In this document: positions 43,025 through 52,111 of the stretch, piece after piece
Numbering within the stretch: the first letter of the stretch is position 1
Layout of the letters: each line of letters begins with the position of its first letter
Assembly: GCF_019879105.1 (NCBI RefSeq)
Contig: NZ_CP082249.1
Coordinates: 2,666,001-2,730,000, forward strand
Length of the DNA stretch: 64,000 bases
Direction of reading: 5' to 3'
DNA from: Natrinema sp. SYSU A 869
Lineage (GTDB): Archaea; Halobacteriota; Halobacteria; Halobacteriales; Natrialbaceae
Notes under the pieces: model-generated
Databases searched by the model: none
Seen by the model: only the letters and a program-made list of their open reading frames with translations
Told to the model about the DNA's origin: nothing
Program-made: the position numbers and the translations under genes

Positions 43025-44332
43025 TCAGTTAGTCTCGGTCGGATCGACACCAGGTAGCGTGATGAGGTTCTCCCGGCCGATCCGGAGCTTCTCGATTTCG
43101 TTATCGTCGTCCATTTTCGAGAGCAACTGCGACACCTTTGCGTTCGACCAGCCGGTCTCCGAAACGATGGACGCCTGCTTCATCCGGCCGCCGTTTTGCT
43201 CGAGCAGGCGGAGGACGCGCTCCTCGTCGCTCAACAGTTCGGGGTCAATCTCATCTTCGACCAGCTCATCGAACTCGAGGCGGGTCCCTGCCCTGGAATC
43301 GCCGTCGGCGGCCGAATCGACCGGCGTGGAGGTGACTGCTTCGGAACCTCTGTCTCTGCCGGTCGTGACGGTCTCGCGGTCGTCATCGTCGTCCCCATTG
43401 CGATCGAGTATCGCGGCGATCTCGAGCGACGAAAGTCGGTTGGACGAGACCGGGACGTCGAAATCACGTCGCGTGAGCAGATACGCAGCGCCACCGACGA
43501 TGATCACGAGACCGAGAATGGCAGCGATCAGCCACCCCTCTCCAGCAAAGAGCGGTGAATTCCCACCGGCACCCTTGAGAATCGTGATCTGGAGTCCGTT
43601 CTCACTGAATTCGTGGGGGCCATCCCAGACGAGCGCACCGTTGTCCGTCCCCGTCGGAGCATCAACGAAGCCGTAGTTCGGCGGTGGTTCGATGACGAGG
43701 CGCTGACCGGAACTCAACGCCGGGAACAGTTCCCAGTCATCGGTCTGAAATGAATCGCCGACGTGAATCTGATCACCGTCAACGGTGGCGAAGTTCGTCC
43801 ACGTAAACGTGTACGAAATGATGCCGATCCGATCTGTCTCTCTGTCAGACGTCTGGTCCGCTCCGCTTTCACGGTCCTCGATTCGGTACTCGCCCCACCC
43901 TTCGTTCTCAACAGACATCTCGCGGCCAGTCGACTCTGCCACGAGACCTGCGTACCGTGGGAACAACTGAGGACCGTACGGGGTGTCGTCTCGCTGCTCC
44001 GAAACGACCGCTTCGGCGTACTCGTTGAACGTTTCGACTTCCGTCTCGTTCGTCACACGAAATCGACTCTCGATCGTCCATTCCGCATCCCCGGTTTCGG
44101 TGATTCGAATTCTAATGACCTGCTTGGTGGCGGGTTGCTCGGGCGGCGGCGGAGTGGCCGCGGACGAGACGGCTTGCGACGGCTCGAGTACTGCGGTGGA
44201 AGGCGAGGGCGCTGGCGGGGACCGCTCGACCGTCGTCGGGGATTGTGCCGACGGAGTAGCGGCCACTGCCCCCAGCGTGGTTGTTGCGAGGAGGACCGTG
44301 AGGGCGAGAGTAGCGGCAGTGGACATCCGCAT
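43025..44332 (-). CDS. membrane-tethered winged-helix regulator with secreted sensor domain
   Basis: A 435-residue protein. A signal peptide (MRMSTAATLALTVLLATTTL) and Pro-rich stretch lead to an extracytoplasmic beta-rich domain (residues about 75-250: VIRIRITETGDAEWTIESRF, ISYTFTWTNFATVDGDQIHV, LVIEPPPNYGFVDAPTGTDN). One membrane span follows (GWLIAAILGLVIIVGGAAYL), then a cytoplasmic linker and a C-terminal winged helix (LLEQNGGRMKQASIVSETGW, SNAKVSQLLSKMDDDNEIEK). This is the DUF7343-type one-component design in haloarchaea. It is divergent from the DUF7096-like gene and shares its upstream region. Start 44332 or 44326. Confidence 0.85.
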   Translation of the reverse strand: MRMSTAATLALTVLLATTTLGAVAATPSAQSPTTVERSPPAPSPSTAVLEPSQAVSSAATPPPPEQPATKQVIRIRITETGDAEWTIESRFRVTNETEVETFNEYAEAVVSEQRDDTPYGPQLFPRYAGLVAESTGREMSVENEGWGEYRIEDRESGADQTSDRETDRIGIISYTFTWTNFATVDGDQIHVGDSFQTDDWELFPALSSGQRLVIEPPPNYGFVDAPTGTDNGALVWDGPHEFSENGLQITILKGAGGNSPLFAGEGWLIAAILGLVIIVGGAAYLLTRRDFDVPVSSNRLSSLEIAAILDRNGDDDDDRETVTTGRDRGSEAVTSTPVDSAADGDSRAGTRLEFDELVEDEIDPELLSDEERVLRLLEQNGGRMKQASIVSETGWSNAKVSQLLSKMDDDNEIEKLRIGRENLITLPGVDPTETN

Positions 44333-44495
44333 GCGTACCAACGGGTGGTTTCCCGGGGGAAAAACACTTTCCATCGGAAAATAAAATGTTACTAGCGGTC
44401 GTAAAAGGTTTACTGGGCCGTGAATGGTTCGTTAAAAGCGGTACTTATTTGTTCATTAGGAGACGACCTGTTTTTGTATCAAGAGCCCATACGGT
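44333..44495. promoter_or_regulatory. shared divergent promoter region
   Basis: The 163 bases between the regulator and the secreted protein are AT-richer than average, with gaaaataaaatgttactagc (44378-44397) and gtacttatttgttcattagg (44441-44460) as promoter candidates facing each way. Suits self-regulation by the adjacent winged-helix protein, by inference. Confidence 0.4.
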
Positions 44496-45755
44496 GTGTC
44501 GATGAACAACGCGACCCCCGTCCTTCTCGCGTTGCTTCTCGTCCTTTCCTTGCCTGCGATAACTGTTATCGCGGCAGGGCCAACGGGCGAGAGTAACAGC
44601 GGTGCCGAGACGATTCGCCTGCAAGAGCTTCCCTCCCAAACGACGCCAACGTCAATCAATAACACGACCAACAGGCTCCAGCTCAGCGGCGAAGTCAGAA
44701 GCGAGTACATCGAGTACGGACCGGATCTGGGAATGGCGCTTACGAGCGCGGATGACCAGCTCCGAGTCGATCACGACCAGTATACAATTGTCGACAGCGA
44801 GTTCGACGATGCAACGGACGCGGAACGAGAAGCAATGCTCCAAGCGGCCTATGAGCGGCTTACACAACGGATAACCGAACTCGAGCAACGCGAACGAAAT
44901 GCCACGAGAGCGCACGCAATCGGCGAACGATCGTCGATGGATCTCCTCCAGATACTGCTACGAAATCACAACGAGGCGGAGATGCTGTCCGAAGACCTCG
45001 AGGAACTGGAGAACCGGGCAGATCAGGTTCCGAGATATTCACTGTCGGGCAGCCAGACACATGCCGACCAAAATAGCCAGCCACGTGCCGACCAAAAGAC
45101 GCTCGCCGCCCACCAGACGCCGCTCCGAGCGACCCTCAGCCGGCTGTCCGAACGACCGACGGGTAACGTCTATCACAATATTGTCGTCTCGACTTCACAG
45201 ACTGGCTACAGCGTCTCAATGATGGATGGCAGTCAGTACGTCGTCGAAACGAGCCGATTCGATAACCGCAACGAAACGGCATCGGACCGGTTCGAAGGAA
45301 GCGAAGCATACTATCATATCGCGAATCTCTATCCGTGGGCAAGCGAATCCGGACCGTCATTTCAGGACAACAGTTTCGATGACAACTATTACTGGGCCGA
45401 AATGGGACACGACCACGGTCGCCTCGAGTTCTACTTCGACAGCAGAACGGGCGATGTCTACCGCGAGATCCAGGAGTTATCCGTCTCGTCGCTTCCCACC
45501 GGCGAAAGCGAAACCTGGATCAGCGATGGACTCAAAATGACGACCACTGAGACGGCTGCAAACGGCCCGATGAACGTGACGGTGACCGACTTGGAGACTG
45601 GCGATCCCGTCCAGACGACTATTATGGTCGACGGCGTTGAGGTCGGCGAGACCGGTGAAGACGGATCTCGCTGGATCGCTCAGCCGTTTGGCGGAGTGAG
45701 TATCACAGCGGAAACGGCGTCCGGAGATGTCAACGCGACGATTACGGATACCTGA
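44496..45755 (+). CDS. secreted DUF7096-like haloarchaeal protein
   Basis: A 419-residue exported protein. The signal peptide is MSMNNATPVLLALLLVLSLP followed by AITVIAAGPTGES. A coiled region (residues about 105-165: ATDAEREAMLQAAYERLTQR, ITELEQRERNATRAHAIGER) precedes a beta-rich domain (ASDRFEGSEAYYHIANLYPW) and a C-terminal Ig-like part (MNVTVTDLETGDPVQTTIMV). The whole matches my recollection of the haloarchaeal DUF7096 family. It is divergent from the membrane-tethered regulator and 112 bases upstream of a pilin-like gene, an arrangement I recall as conserved. Start 44496 or 44502. Confidence 0.75.
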   Translation: MSMNNATPVLLALLLVLSLPAITVIAAGPTGESNSGAETIRLQELPSQTTPTSINNTTNRLQLSGEVRSEYIEYGPDLGMALTSADDQLRVDHDQYTIVDSEFDDATDAEREAMLQAAYERLTQRITELEQRERNATRAHAIGERSSMDLLQILLRNHNEAEMLSEDLEELENRADQVPRYSLSGSQTHADQNSQPRADQKTLAAHQTPLRATLSRLSERPTGNVYHNIVVSTSQTGYSVSMMDGSQYVVETSRFDNRNETASDRFEGSEAYYHIANLYPWASESGPSFQDNSFDDNYYWAEMGHDHGRLEFYFDSRTGDVYREIQELSVSSLPTGESETWISDGLKMTTTETAANGPMNVTVTDLETGDPVQTTIMVDGVEVGETGEDGSRWIAQPFGGVSITAETASGDVNATITDT

Positions 45756-45867
45756 CCGCGGGATACCACTGATGGACGGGCGGACTGACAGGCACGCAGA
45801 ACCGGCCGGTGAATATTCGTCGATCGCGACCTGAGATTTTTACGGGAGAGAGCGCCCAAAGCGGGCC

Positions 45868-46377
45868 GTGAACGGAACGGGGGACCGTCGCGGCACGCAG
45901 ACAGCAGTATCGAGAGATGGACGCGCCGTCAGCCCGATCGTCGGTATCGTTCTGTTGCTAGCGCTTACTGTCGCGCTCGGGGCCGTCGTTGCCGTCGGTA
46001 TCGGCGCGTGGTCGCTCGAGTCGTCAGGGCCGACCGCGACCTTCGAGCTCTCGGCTGACGGCGATCGATCGACGGTTGAGATCGAACACGTCGCCGGTGA
46101 GAGCATCGACGTCGAGTCATTATCGGTGACGATCGCGGTAAACGGGCGGGATCTGAGTGCACAACCCCCGGTTCCGTTCGTCGGCGCGAGCGGGTTCGAT
46201 GGTGCGCCGGACGGTCCTTTCAACTCGAGAGCTGATTCGGACTGGACGGCGGGAGAACGGGCCGGTGTTTCGATCGCCGACACCAATACACCGACGCTCG
46301 GGGCCGACGACTCTGTCACCGCAACCCTCGTCGTCGACGGGAAACGGATCGCAGAACTCGAGACGACGGCGACGTGA
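45868..46377 (+). CDS. type IV pilin-like protein (Pilin_N domain)
   Basis: A 169-residue protein with an archaeal type III signal: RDGRAVSPIVGIVLLLALTV ahead of ALGAVVAVGIGAW, the DUF1628/Pilin_N hydrophobic helix after a basic RAVSPI prepilin-peptidase region. The rest is a beta-rich extracellular domain. The start is GTG at 45868. It is probably an adhesion pilin or pseudopilin subunit assembled at the surface. It follows the DUF7096-like gene in the same direction. Confidence 0.88.
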   Translation: MNGTGDRRGTQTAVSRDGRAVSPIVGIVLLLALTVALGAVVAVGIGAWSLESSGPTATFELSADGDRSTVEIEHVAGESIDVESLSVTIAVNGRDLSAQPPVPFVGASGFDGAPDGPFNSRADSDWTAGERAGVSIADTNTPTLGADDSVTATLVVDGKRIAELETTAT

Positions 46378-46397
46378 GACGGCGGGTCCCGACCGGA

Positions 46398-47021
46398 TTA
46401 TTCAGGCGCGCGCCCGATTGTCGTGATGGCGACCTCGGGGTCGTAGGACGGACCCATAAACGCGTGTTTGACGTCTTCGAAGCCGGCGGTTTTGAACATC
46501 TTATCGGCCTCGTACTCGTCGTAAAAGAGCATGATGGAGTTGGCCAGCAGCTGACTGACGACGTTGTCGGGATAGTTCGGGCCGACAACGAGTACCTGCC
46601 CGCCGGGTTTGAGGACGCGCCGGAACTCCCGGAGCGCGAGGATTGGATTGGGCCAGTACTCAATCGAGCCCGACGACCAGACGACGTCGAACGTGTCCGT
46701 CGCGAACGGGAGCCGTTCGGCGTCGCCGCGGTGGAAGTGGACCGGTGGTGCCCGTTTTCCGAACTTCTCGTAGGCCTGTTCGAGTTGGTGTTCGCTCTGA
46801 TCGAAGGCGTACACCTCATCGACGTGCTCGAGCAGTCCCTCGGTCGCGAAGCCGGTCCCACAGCCGACATCGAGGACCGTCATATCGTCCTCGATGTCGA
46901 GCAGGGAGAGGGCCTCGGTGCGCATGTCCTCAGTCCAGATAAAGGGGTTCACCTGGTCGTAGACCCGCGAGAGGTACTTGTAGAACAGTCGAGCGCGGGC
47001 CTTGTTCTCGAGAAGTCCCAT
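46398..47021 (-). CDS. UbiE/MPBQ-type SAM-dependent methyltransferase
   Basis: A class I methyltransferase of 207 residues. Motif I is MTVLDVGCGTGFATEGLLEH, followed by VHFHRGDAERLPFATDTFDV and SSGSIEYWPNPILALREFRR, which together resemble plant MPBQ/MSBQ and UbiE quinone methyltransferases. A role in menaquinone methylation is plausible. I start at MGLLENKARARLFYKYLSRV (47021), as the family does, although the frame is open to 47135. It is divergent from the atp operon. Confidence 0.85.
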   Translation of the reverse strand: MGLLENKARARLFYKYLSRVYDQVNPFIWTEDMRTEALSLLDIEDDMTVLDVGCGTGFATEGLLEHVDEVYAFDQSEHQLEQAYEKFGKRAPPVHFHRGDAERLPFATDTFDVVWSSGSIEYWPNPILALREFRRVLKPGGQVLVVGPNYPDNVVSQLLANSIMLFYDEYEADKMFKTAGFEDVKHAFMGPSYDPEVAITTIGRAPE

Positions 47022-47137
47022 TAGTGACGAGTTTCGGTCCGACCGGCATATGTCTACTGTTCCGGGTCCTTGTCGAGGGAGTAAGAAATTATTATCGGCC
47101 GTTTGGAACCGGTTCGTGCTGAGCCACTTTCGCAACT

Positions 47138-47146
47138 ACCATATAC
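47138..47146 (+). promoter_or_regulatory. TATA-like element of the atp operon
   Basis: The box accatatac stands about 32-40 bases before the ATG at 47178, the only AT-rich piece at archaeal promoter distance from atpH. Confidence 0.4.
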
Positions 47147-47177
47147 GCGCTCTGGCAAACGTCCGATTGCTTAGAGT

Positions 47178-47510
47178 ATGCCGAGGCCAGAGGTTCTCGA
47201 ACGAATTAAGTCGGCGGAAGAGGAGGCCGACGAGATCGTCGCATTGGCAGAAAACGACCGCGACGAGCGAATAGCCGAGGCCCGGGAACGTGCCGAGGAG
47301 ATTCGCACGGAAGCGGAACAGGAGGCGCAGGAGCTCAGAGAGCGTCGCCTGGAGGAAGCTCGCGAGGAGATCGATGCGGAATGCGAGCAGGTCCTCGAAG
47401 AAGGCGAACAGGAGCGTGAGGAACTCGCCGAGCGCGCCCGGAAACGGGTCGACGACGTGACCGACCACGTCGTCGAACTGTTCCAGGAGGACGTCCATGC
47501 TCAGACCTGA
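47178..47510 (+). CDS. atpH: A-type ATP synthase subunit H
   Basis: A 110-residue, wholly helical coiled-coil protein (MPRPEVLERIKSAEEEADEI onwards) forming the peripheral stalk together with subunit E and attaching to subunit I. Heptad-like runs of Glu/Ala/Arg fill residues 5-100. First gene of the operon; its end overlaps the atpI start by 14 bases. Confidence 0.9.
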   Translation: MPRPEVLERIKSAEEEADEIVALAENDRDERIAEARERAEEIRTEAEQEAQELRERRLEEAREEIDAECEQVLEEGEQEREELAERARKRVDDVTDHVVELFQEDVHAQT

Positions 47511-49734
47511 ACGAATGAGCAAGGTCTCGGTGACCGGTTCGCGGGGCGTCATGCCCACGGTCATCGAGACGGTTCACAAGCTGAGTCTGGTGCATCTCTC
47601 GGACTACGACGGCTCCTGGGAGGGGTTCGACAACGGCAACCCCATGGAGGGTGCCGATCAAGCCTCCGAGAAGCTGGTTACCGTCCGCGCCCTCGAGAGC
47701 ACCCTGGATCTGTCGGCCGACGAGGCCGATCCGGGGCGGCTCGAGGACGACTGGGAAGCGCGACTCGAGGAGACCCGAACGCGGGTTAACGAACTCGACG
47801 ACCGGCGCAGTGAGGTCAACAACGAACTGCGGGAGATCAACGAAAAGATCGACCGCGTCGCTCCGTTCGCGGCGCTCGGTATCGACCTCGACCTGCTGTC
47901 AGGGTACGAGACGGTCGACGTCCTCGTCGGTGAGGGTCCCCTCGACGAAGTCGAGGCGGCCGTCGCCGCGTCCGATGACATTCGGGCGTTCGAGACGTTC
48001 ACCGGCGGCGACGTTGTGGCCATCGTGGCCGCGCCCACCGAGGACGCCGACGAGGCGCCGATCGACGACGCGCTGGTCAGCGTCGAGTTCACCCGCTACG
48101 AGGTTCCTGACACCGAGCAGAGTCCCGAGGAGTACGTTTCCGATCTCGAGAACCGGAAACAGAAACTCGAGTCCCAGCTCGACGAGATTGACACGGAACT
48201 CGAGGAGATCAAACGGGAGGAAGCGAGTTTCCTCCTGCGAGTCGAAGAAGAGCTAACGATTGAAGTCCAGCAGGCGGAAGCGCCGCTGCAGTTCGCGACG
48301 ACGGAACACGCCTTCGTCGCGGAAGGCTGGATCCCGACCGACGAGTACGACCGGCTCGTCGCCACGCTGAACGACGCCGTCGGCGACAGTGTCGAGGTCG
48401 AAGAACTCGAGCGAGCGGACTACGACCGGCACGGCGCACACTCCCATACGGAAGAGGTCCAGAAGGGAACGCCAGCCGGAGCCGACGAGGAAGACGACGG
48501 CGCTGCCGATGCGGACGAGCAACAACAGAAGGCAGTCACGGACGGCGGTTCGACCGTGACGATGGGCGACGAGCCGCCAGTGGTCCAGAACAACCCGTCT
48601 GTCGCCAAGCCGTTCGAGCTGCTGGTGCAGGCGGTCAACCGACCGAAGTACAGCGAGCTGGACCCGACGATCTTCCTGTTCCTGACGTTCCCGGTGTTCT
48701 TCGGATTCATGATCGGTGACGTCGGCTACGGGATCATGTACGTGGCCATCGGGGCCTACATGGCAACGCGGTTCGACAGCAAGGGAATCACCAGTCTCGG
48801 CGGCGTCGCCATCTGGGCGGGGCTGTTCACGATCCTGTTCGGGGCCATCTACGGCGAGATATTCGGCCTGCACGTGCTCGGAGAAGTGCTCTGGCACGAC
48901 CTGCTGCACGTCGAGTTACTGCCGCTCAACAAGGGGCTCGAGCCGGCAGCAGCCGACTTCGCCCTGGGCTGGATGGTCGTCAGCGTGCTGGCCGGGATCG
49001 TCCACCTCAACATTGGATACATCCTGGACTTCTACGAGAACCTCAGCCACGGGGTCAAAGACGCCCTCTTCCACAGCGGCTCGTGGATCCTGATGATCAA
49101 CGGGATCTGGATCTGGATCTTCTCGGAGCATGTGAAGGGCTCGAAGCCAGGCTTCCTGTTCGACACGTTCGCCAGCGACGGGCCGTTCCCAATCGGCTTC
49201 ACCGGGTTCCCGGAGTGGGGACTCGTCACGATTCCGGGGATTGATTTCCTGCTGACGGCCCCGCTACTGGTCTTCCTGATCGGGCTCGTCATGCTTGGAA
49301 TCAGCGACCCCGTCGAACTCGTCGAATCGCTCGACGTCGTCGTCAACGTCTTCTCGTACACCCGGATGGGCGCAGTGTTGCTCGCGAAGGCCGGCATGGC
49401 GTTCGTGGTCAACCTGCTGTTCTTCGGCGGGTACGAGGATCCTGACGGCGCGTTCCACTTCCTTCGAAATCACGAGCCGAGCTACGTCGCCGAGCACTAC
49501 GGTGAGGGGGCCGAAGTTATCTTCGGCGGCCTCATGCATTCGGGGACCGCGGCCCTGATCGGCGGACTTGTGATTCTCGTACTCGGGCACATTGTCGTGC
49601 TAGTTCTTGGCGTGACAAGCGCCGGCTTACAGGCTGTGCGCCTCGAGTACGTCGAATTCTTTAACAAGTTTTATGAAGGCGGTGGGGAGAACTACGAACC
49701 GTTCGGAACCGATCGAAACCACACTGAGGACTAA
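47497..49734 (+). CDS. atpI: A-type ATP synthase subunit I
   Basis: The 745-residue stator and ion-channel subunit (a-subunit type). It starts MLRPERMSKVSVTGSRGVMP; the N-terminal 370 residues are cytoplasmic with coiled coils (residues 85-115, 205-250), followed by a haloarchaeal acidic insert near residue 325-345. About eight membrane spans begin at GFMIGDVGYGIMYVAIGAYM. The conserved Arg of the proton path lies in the SYTRMGAVLLAKAGMAF segment. It overlaps atpH. Confidence 0.95.
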   Translation: MLRPERMSKVSVTGSRGVMPTVIETVHKLSLVHLSDYDGSWEGFDNGNPMEGADQASEKLVTVRALESTLDLSADEADPGRLEDDWEARLEETRTRVNELDDRRSEVNNELREINEKIDRVAPFAALGIDLDLLSGYETVDVLVGEGPLDEVEAAVAASDDIRAFETFTGGDVVAIVAAPTEDADEAPIDDALVSVEFTRYEVPDTEQSPEEYVSDLENRKQKLESQLDEIDTELEEIKREEASFLLRVEEELTIEVQQAEAPLQFATTEHAFVAEGWIPTDEYDRLVATLNDAVGDSVEVEELERADYDRHGAHSHTEEVQKGTPAGADEEDDGAADADEQQQKAVTDGGSTVTMGDEPPVVQNNPSVAKPFELLVQAVNRPKYSELDPTIFLFLTFPVFFGFMIGDVGYGIMYVAIGAYMATRFDSKGITSLGGVAIWAGLFTILFGAIYGEIFGLHVLGEVLWHDLLHVELLPLNKGLEPAAADFALGWMVVSVLAGIVHLNIGYILDFYENLSHGVKDALFHSGSWILMINGIWIWIFSEHVKGSKPGFLFDTFASDGPFPIGFTGFPEWGLVTIPGIDFLLTAPLLVFLIGLVMLGISDPVELVESLDVVVNVFSYTRMGAVLLAKAGMAFVVNLLFFGGYEDPDGAFHFLRNHEPSYVAEHYGEGAEVIFGGLMHSGTAALIGGLVILVLGHIVVLVLGVTSAGLQAVRLEYVEFFNKFYEGGGENYEPFGTDRNHTED

Positions 49735-49745
49735 CAACTAATACA

Positions 49746-50006
49746 ATGATTGAACTCGCAGACGTCGCACTTCAGAACGGAGACGCAGCAGTCGAAGCAG
49801 CGCCCACGCTCAACGACGCCGGTGCCGCGGCAATCGCCGTCGGTCTCGCCGCGCTCGCAGCGGGATACGCCGAACGTGGTATCGGCGCAGCAGCCGTCGG
49901 CGCAATCGCCGAGGACGACGACATGTTCGTCCCAGGGCTGATCATGACCGTCCTTCCGGAGACGCTCGTGATCCTGGCGCTGGTCGTCGTCTTCATCGTC
50001 GGATAA
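49746..50006 (+). CDS. atpK: A-type ATP synthase subunit K (c-ring proteolipid)
   Basis: An 86-residue proteolipid, two spans: AAAIAVGLAALAAGYAERGI and IMTVLPETLVILALVVVFIVG. The ion-carrying Glu is in LPETLVIL. It is a single-hairpin subunit. The N-terminal 25 residues (MIELADVALQNGDAAVEAAP) are probably a cleaved or flexible leader. Confidence 0.95.
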   Translation: MIELADVALQNGDAAVEAAPTLNDAGAAAIAVGLAALAAGYAERGIGAAAVGAIAEDDDMFVPGLIMTVLPETLVILALVVVFIVG

Positions 50007-50026
50007 CCACACCCCTTCTCTCACCA

Positions 50027-50608
50027 ATGAGTTTGGACACAGTCGTAGAAGACATTCGAGAAGAAGCCCACGCGCGTGCGGAGGACATCCGCTCTGAGGG
50101 CGAGACGCGCGCCGAGGAGATCGAATCGGCAGCGGAGGCCGACGCCGAGGAGATCCTCGCCGACGCGGAGGCCGAGGTCGAGCGCGAGATCGACCAGCTT
50201 CGCGAACAGCGCCTCTCCAGTGCGAAGCTGGAGGCGAAACAGCAGCGATTGGAGGCCCGTCGTGACGTGCTCGGAGAGGTCCGCGAGGCAGTCGAGGACG
50301 GACTCGCATCCCTCGAGGGTGACACCCGCGAGGAACTCACTCGTACCCTGCTTGAGGCGGCGAGCGAGGAGTTCGACGAGGACGACGATGTCTCCATCTA
50401 CGGTCGGGACGACGATCAGGAGCTGCTCGAGTCGATCCTCGACGACTACGACGGCTACGAGTACGCGGGCAAGTTCGACTGTCTCGGCGGCGTCGTCGTC
50501 GAGAGCGAGCAGTCCCGTGTCCGGGTCAATAACACGTTCGACTCGGTGCTCGAGGACGTATGGGAAGACAACCTTCAGGAGATCAGCAACCGACTCTTCG
50601 AGCAATGA
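50027..50608 (+). CDS. atpE: A-type ATP synthase subunit E
   Basis: A 193-residue peripheral-stalk subunit. The first 95 residues are an uninterrupted coiled coil (MSLDTVVEDIREEAHARAED on), which pairs with subunit H. The globular C-terminal part (EYAGKFDCLGGVVVESEQSR, VRVNNTFDSVLEDVWEDNLQ) docks to the A3B3 head. Confidence 0.95.
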   Translation: MSLDTVVEDIREEAHARAEDIRSEGETRAEEIESAAEADAEEILADAEAEVEREIDQLREQRLSSAKLEAKQQRLEARRDVLGEVREAVEDGLASLEGDTREELTRTLLEAASEEFDEDDDVSIYGRDDDQELLESILDDYDGYEYAGKFDCLGGVVVESEQSRVRVNNTFDSVLEDVWEDNLQEISNRLFEQ

Positions 50609-50726
50609 GCACGGTCGTTCCCACTTGCATGGCTCGTGAGCTACTCCCTGCAAACACTCACCGACGTCGGACGAGTCCGACGAGGATCGCCTCGCAGGGC
50701 TCGGCTCACCACGCGGGGTGGTTCGC
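50609..50726. other. 118-base spacer inside the atp operon
   Basis: Unusually long for this operon. It is GC-rich with a cgtcggacgagtccgacg inverted repeat (50665-50682) that could form an mRNA hairpin before atpC. Confidence 0.4.
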
Positions 50727-51779
50727 GTGAGCGCAGGTGCCTCGAATCCGGAATACGTGAACGCTCGCGTTCGGTCGCGCCGAGCTTCGCTGTTCTCGGA
50801 CGAAGACTACCGCAAGCTGATCCGGATGGGGCCGAGCGAGATCGCGCGGTTTATGGAAGAGACGGAGTACGAACGCGAGATCAACGAGCTCGGAACACGG
50901 TTCTCTGGCGTCGACTTGATCGAGTACGCGCTGAACCGCAACCTCGCGAAGCACTTCGACGATCTGTTAGACTGGTCGAAGGGACGGCTCTACGACCTGA
51001 TCGCCCGCTACCTGCGGAAGTTCGATGTCTGGAACCTGAAGACGATCATCCGCGGGATCTACACCGATACCGACCCCGAGGACATCCAGACTGACCTCAT
51101 CCGAGCCGGCGAACTCGACGACCGGACGATTGACCGGCTGCTCGAGGCCGACGAGATCGAGGACGCAATCGAAGTGCTGTACGGCACGAGCTACTACGAG
51201 CCGCTGACGGTCGCCTACGAGGAGTTCGAGGAGAGCGGTGCGCTCGTTTCCCTCGAAAACGCGCTCGACCGAGAGTTCTACGAGAACCTACTCGCGGACC
51301 TCGGCCGACCGCAGGAGGGACCGGAAGCGAAGTACGTCGAGTTCCTCGAGGCCGAGATCGACTTCCGGAACGCCCGGAACGCACTGCGACTCGCACGCAG
51401 CGGTGCCGACCTCGATCCCGCGACCTACTACATCGACGGCGGCGTCCTGTTCGACGAGTCGGACCTCAACCGACTGGTCGGTGACTACGACGCACTCGTC
51501 GATCACATCGCCGATAGCAGGCGGTACGGCGACCGACTCTCGAGTGCACTGGGACGGCTGCGCGATGCTGACAGCCTTATCCAGTTCGAGCACGCACTAG
51601 ATGCTGCGTTGCTCGAGTACGCGGACACGCTCTCGAGCATCTACCCGGCCTCGGTCTCGGCCGTGTTGTCGTACATCCTCGCGAAGGAACGCGAGGTCGA
51701 GAACATCCGCGCCATCGCGCGAGGTCGCGAGGTCGGACTCGACGAAAACGAGATCGAAGAGGAGCTGGTGATCCTATGA
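50727..51779 (+). CDS. atpC: A-type ATP synthase subunit C
   Basis: The d-type subunit coupling the central stalk to the K ring. About 350 residues, mostly helical, with YVNARVRSRRASLFSDEDYR and the repeat-like blocks LIRMGPSEIARFMEETEYER, LRKFDVWNLKTIIRGIYTDT and ILAKEREVENIRAIARGREV. Start at the GTG 50727 (VSAGASNPEYVNARV) or the in-frame GTG 50718; I prefer 50727 because the family begins with Ser-Ala-Gly. Overlaps atpF by four bases. Confidence 0.93.
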   Translation: MSAGASNPEYVNARVRSRRASLFSDEDYRKLIRMGPSEIARFMEETEYEREINELGTRFSGVDLIEYALNRNLAKHFDDLLDWSKGRLYDLIARYLRKFDVWNLKTIIRGIYTDTDPEDIQTDLIRAGELDDRTIDRLLEADEIEDAIEVLYGTSYYEPLTVAYEEFEESGALVSLENALDREFYENLLADLGRPQEGPEAKYVEFLEAEIDFRNARNALRLARSGADLDPATYYIDGGVLFDESDLNRLVGDYDALVDHIADSRRYGDRLSSALGRLRDADSLIQFEHALDAALLEYADTLSSIYPASVSAVLSYILAKEREVENIRAIARGREVGLDENEIEEELVIL

Positions 51780-52108
51780 GCCAGGAAATCGCAGTCGTCG
51801 GCAGTCCGGAGTTTACGACCGGCTTCCGCCTCGCGGGCGTCCGTCGGTTCGAGAACGTCCCGGACGACGAGAAAGACGAGCGGCTGGACGACGCGGCGAC
51901 GGCGGCCCTCGAGGATGAGGGCGTCGGGATCGTCGTCATGCACGACGAGGATCTCGAGTACCTGTCGCGATCGGTTCGCCAGGAGGTCGAAACGAGCGTC
52001 GAGCCGGTCGTCGTCACGATCGGGAGCGGAACCGGTGGCGGCGGGCTGCGCGACCAGATCAAACGCGCGATCGGTATCGACCTGATGGACGAGGACGAAG
52101 ACAGCTAA
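51776..52108 (+). CDS. atpF: A-type ATP synthase subunit F
   Basis: A 110-residue central-stalk subunit (MSQEIAVVGSPEFTTGFRLA). The segment GVGIVVMHDEDLEYLSRSVR is the conserved Rossmann-like core. Translationally coupled to atpC and followed by atpA after three bases. Confidence 0.95.
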   Translation: MSQEIAVVGSPEFTTGFRLAGVRRFENVPDDEKDERLDDAATAALEDEGVGIVVMHDEDLEYLSRSVRQEVETSVEPVVVTIGSGTGGGGLRDQIKRAIGIDLMDEDEDS

Positions 52109-52111
52109 ACT

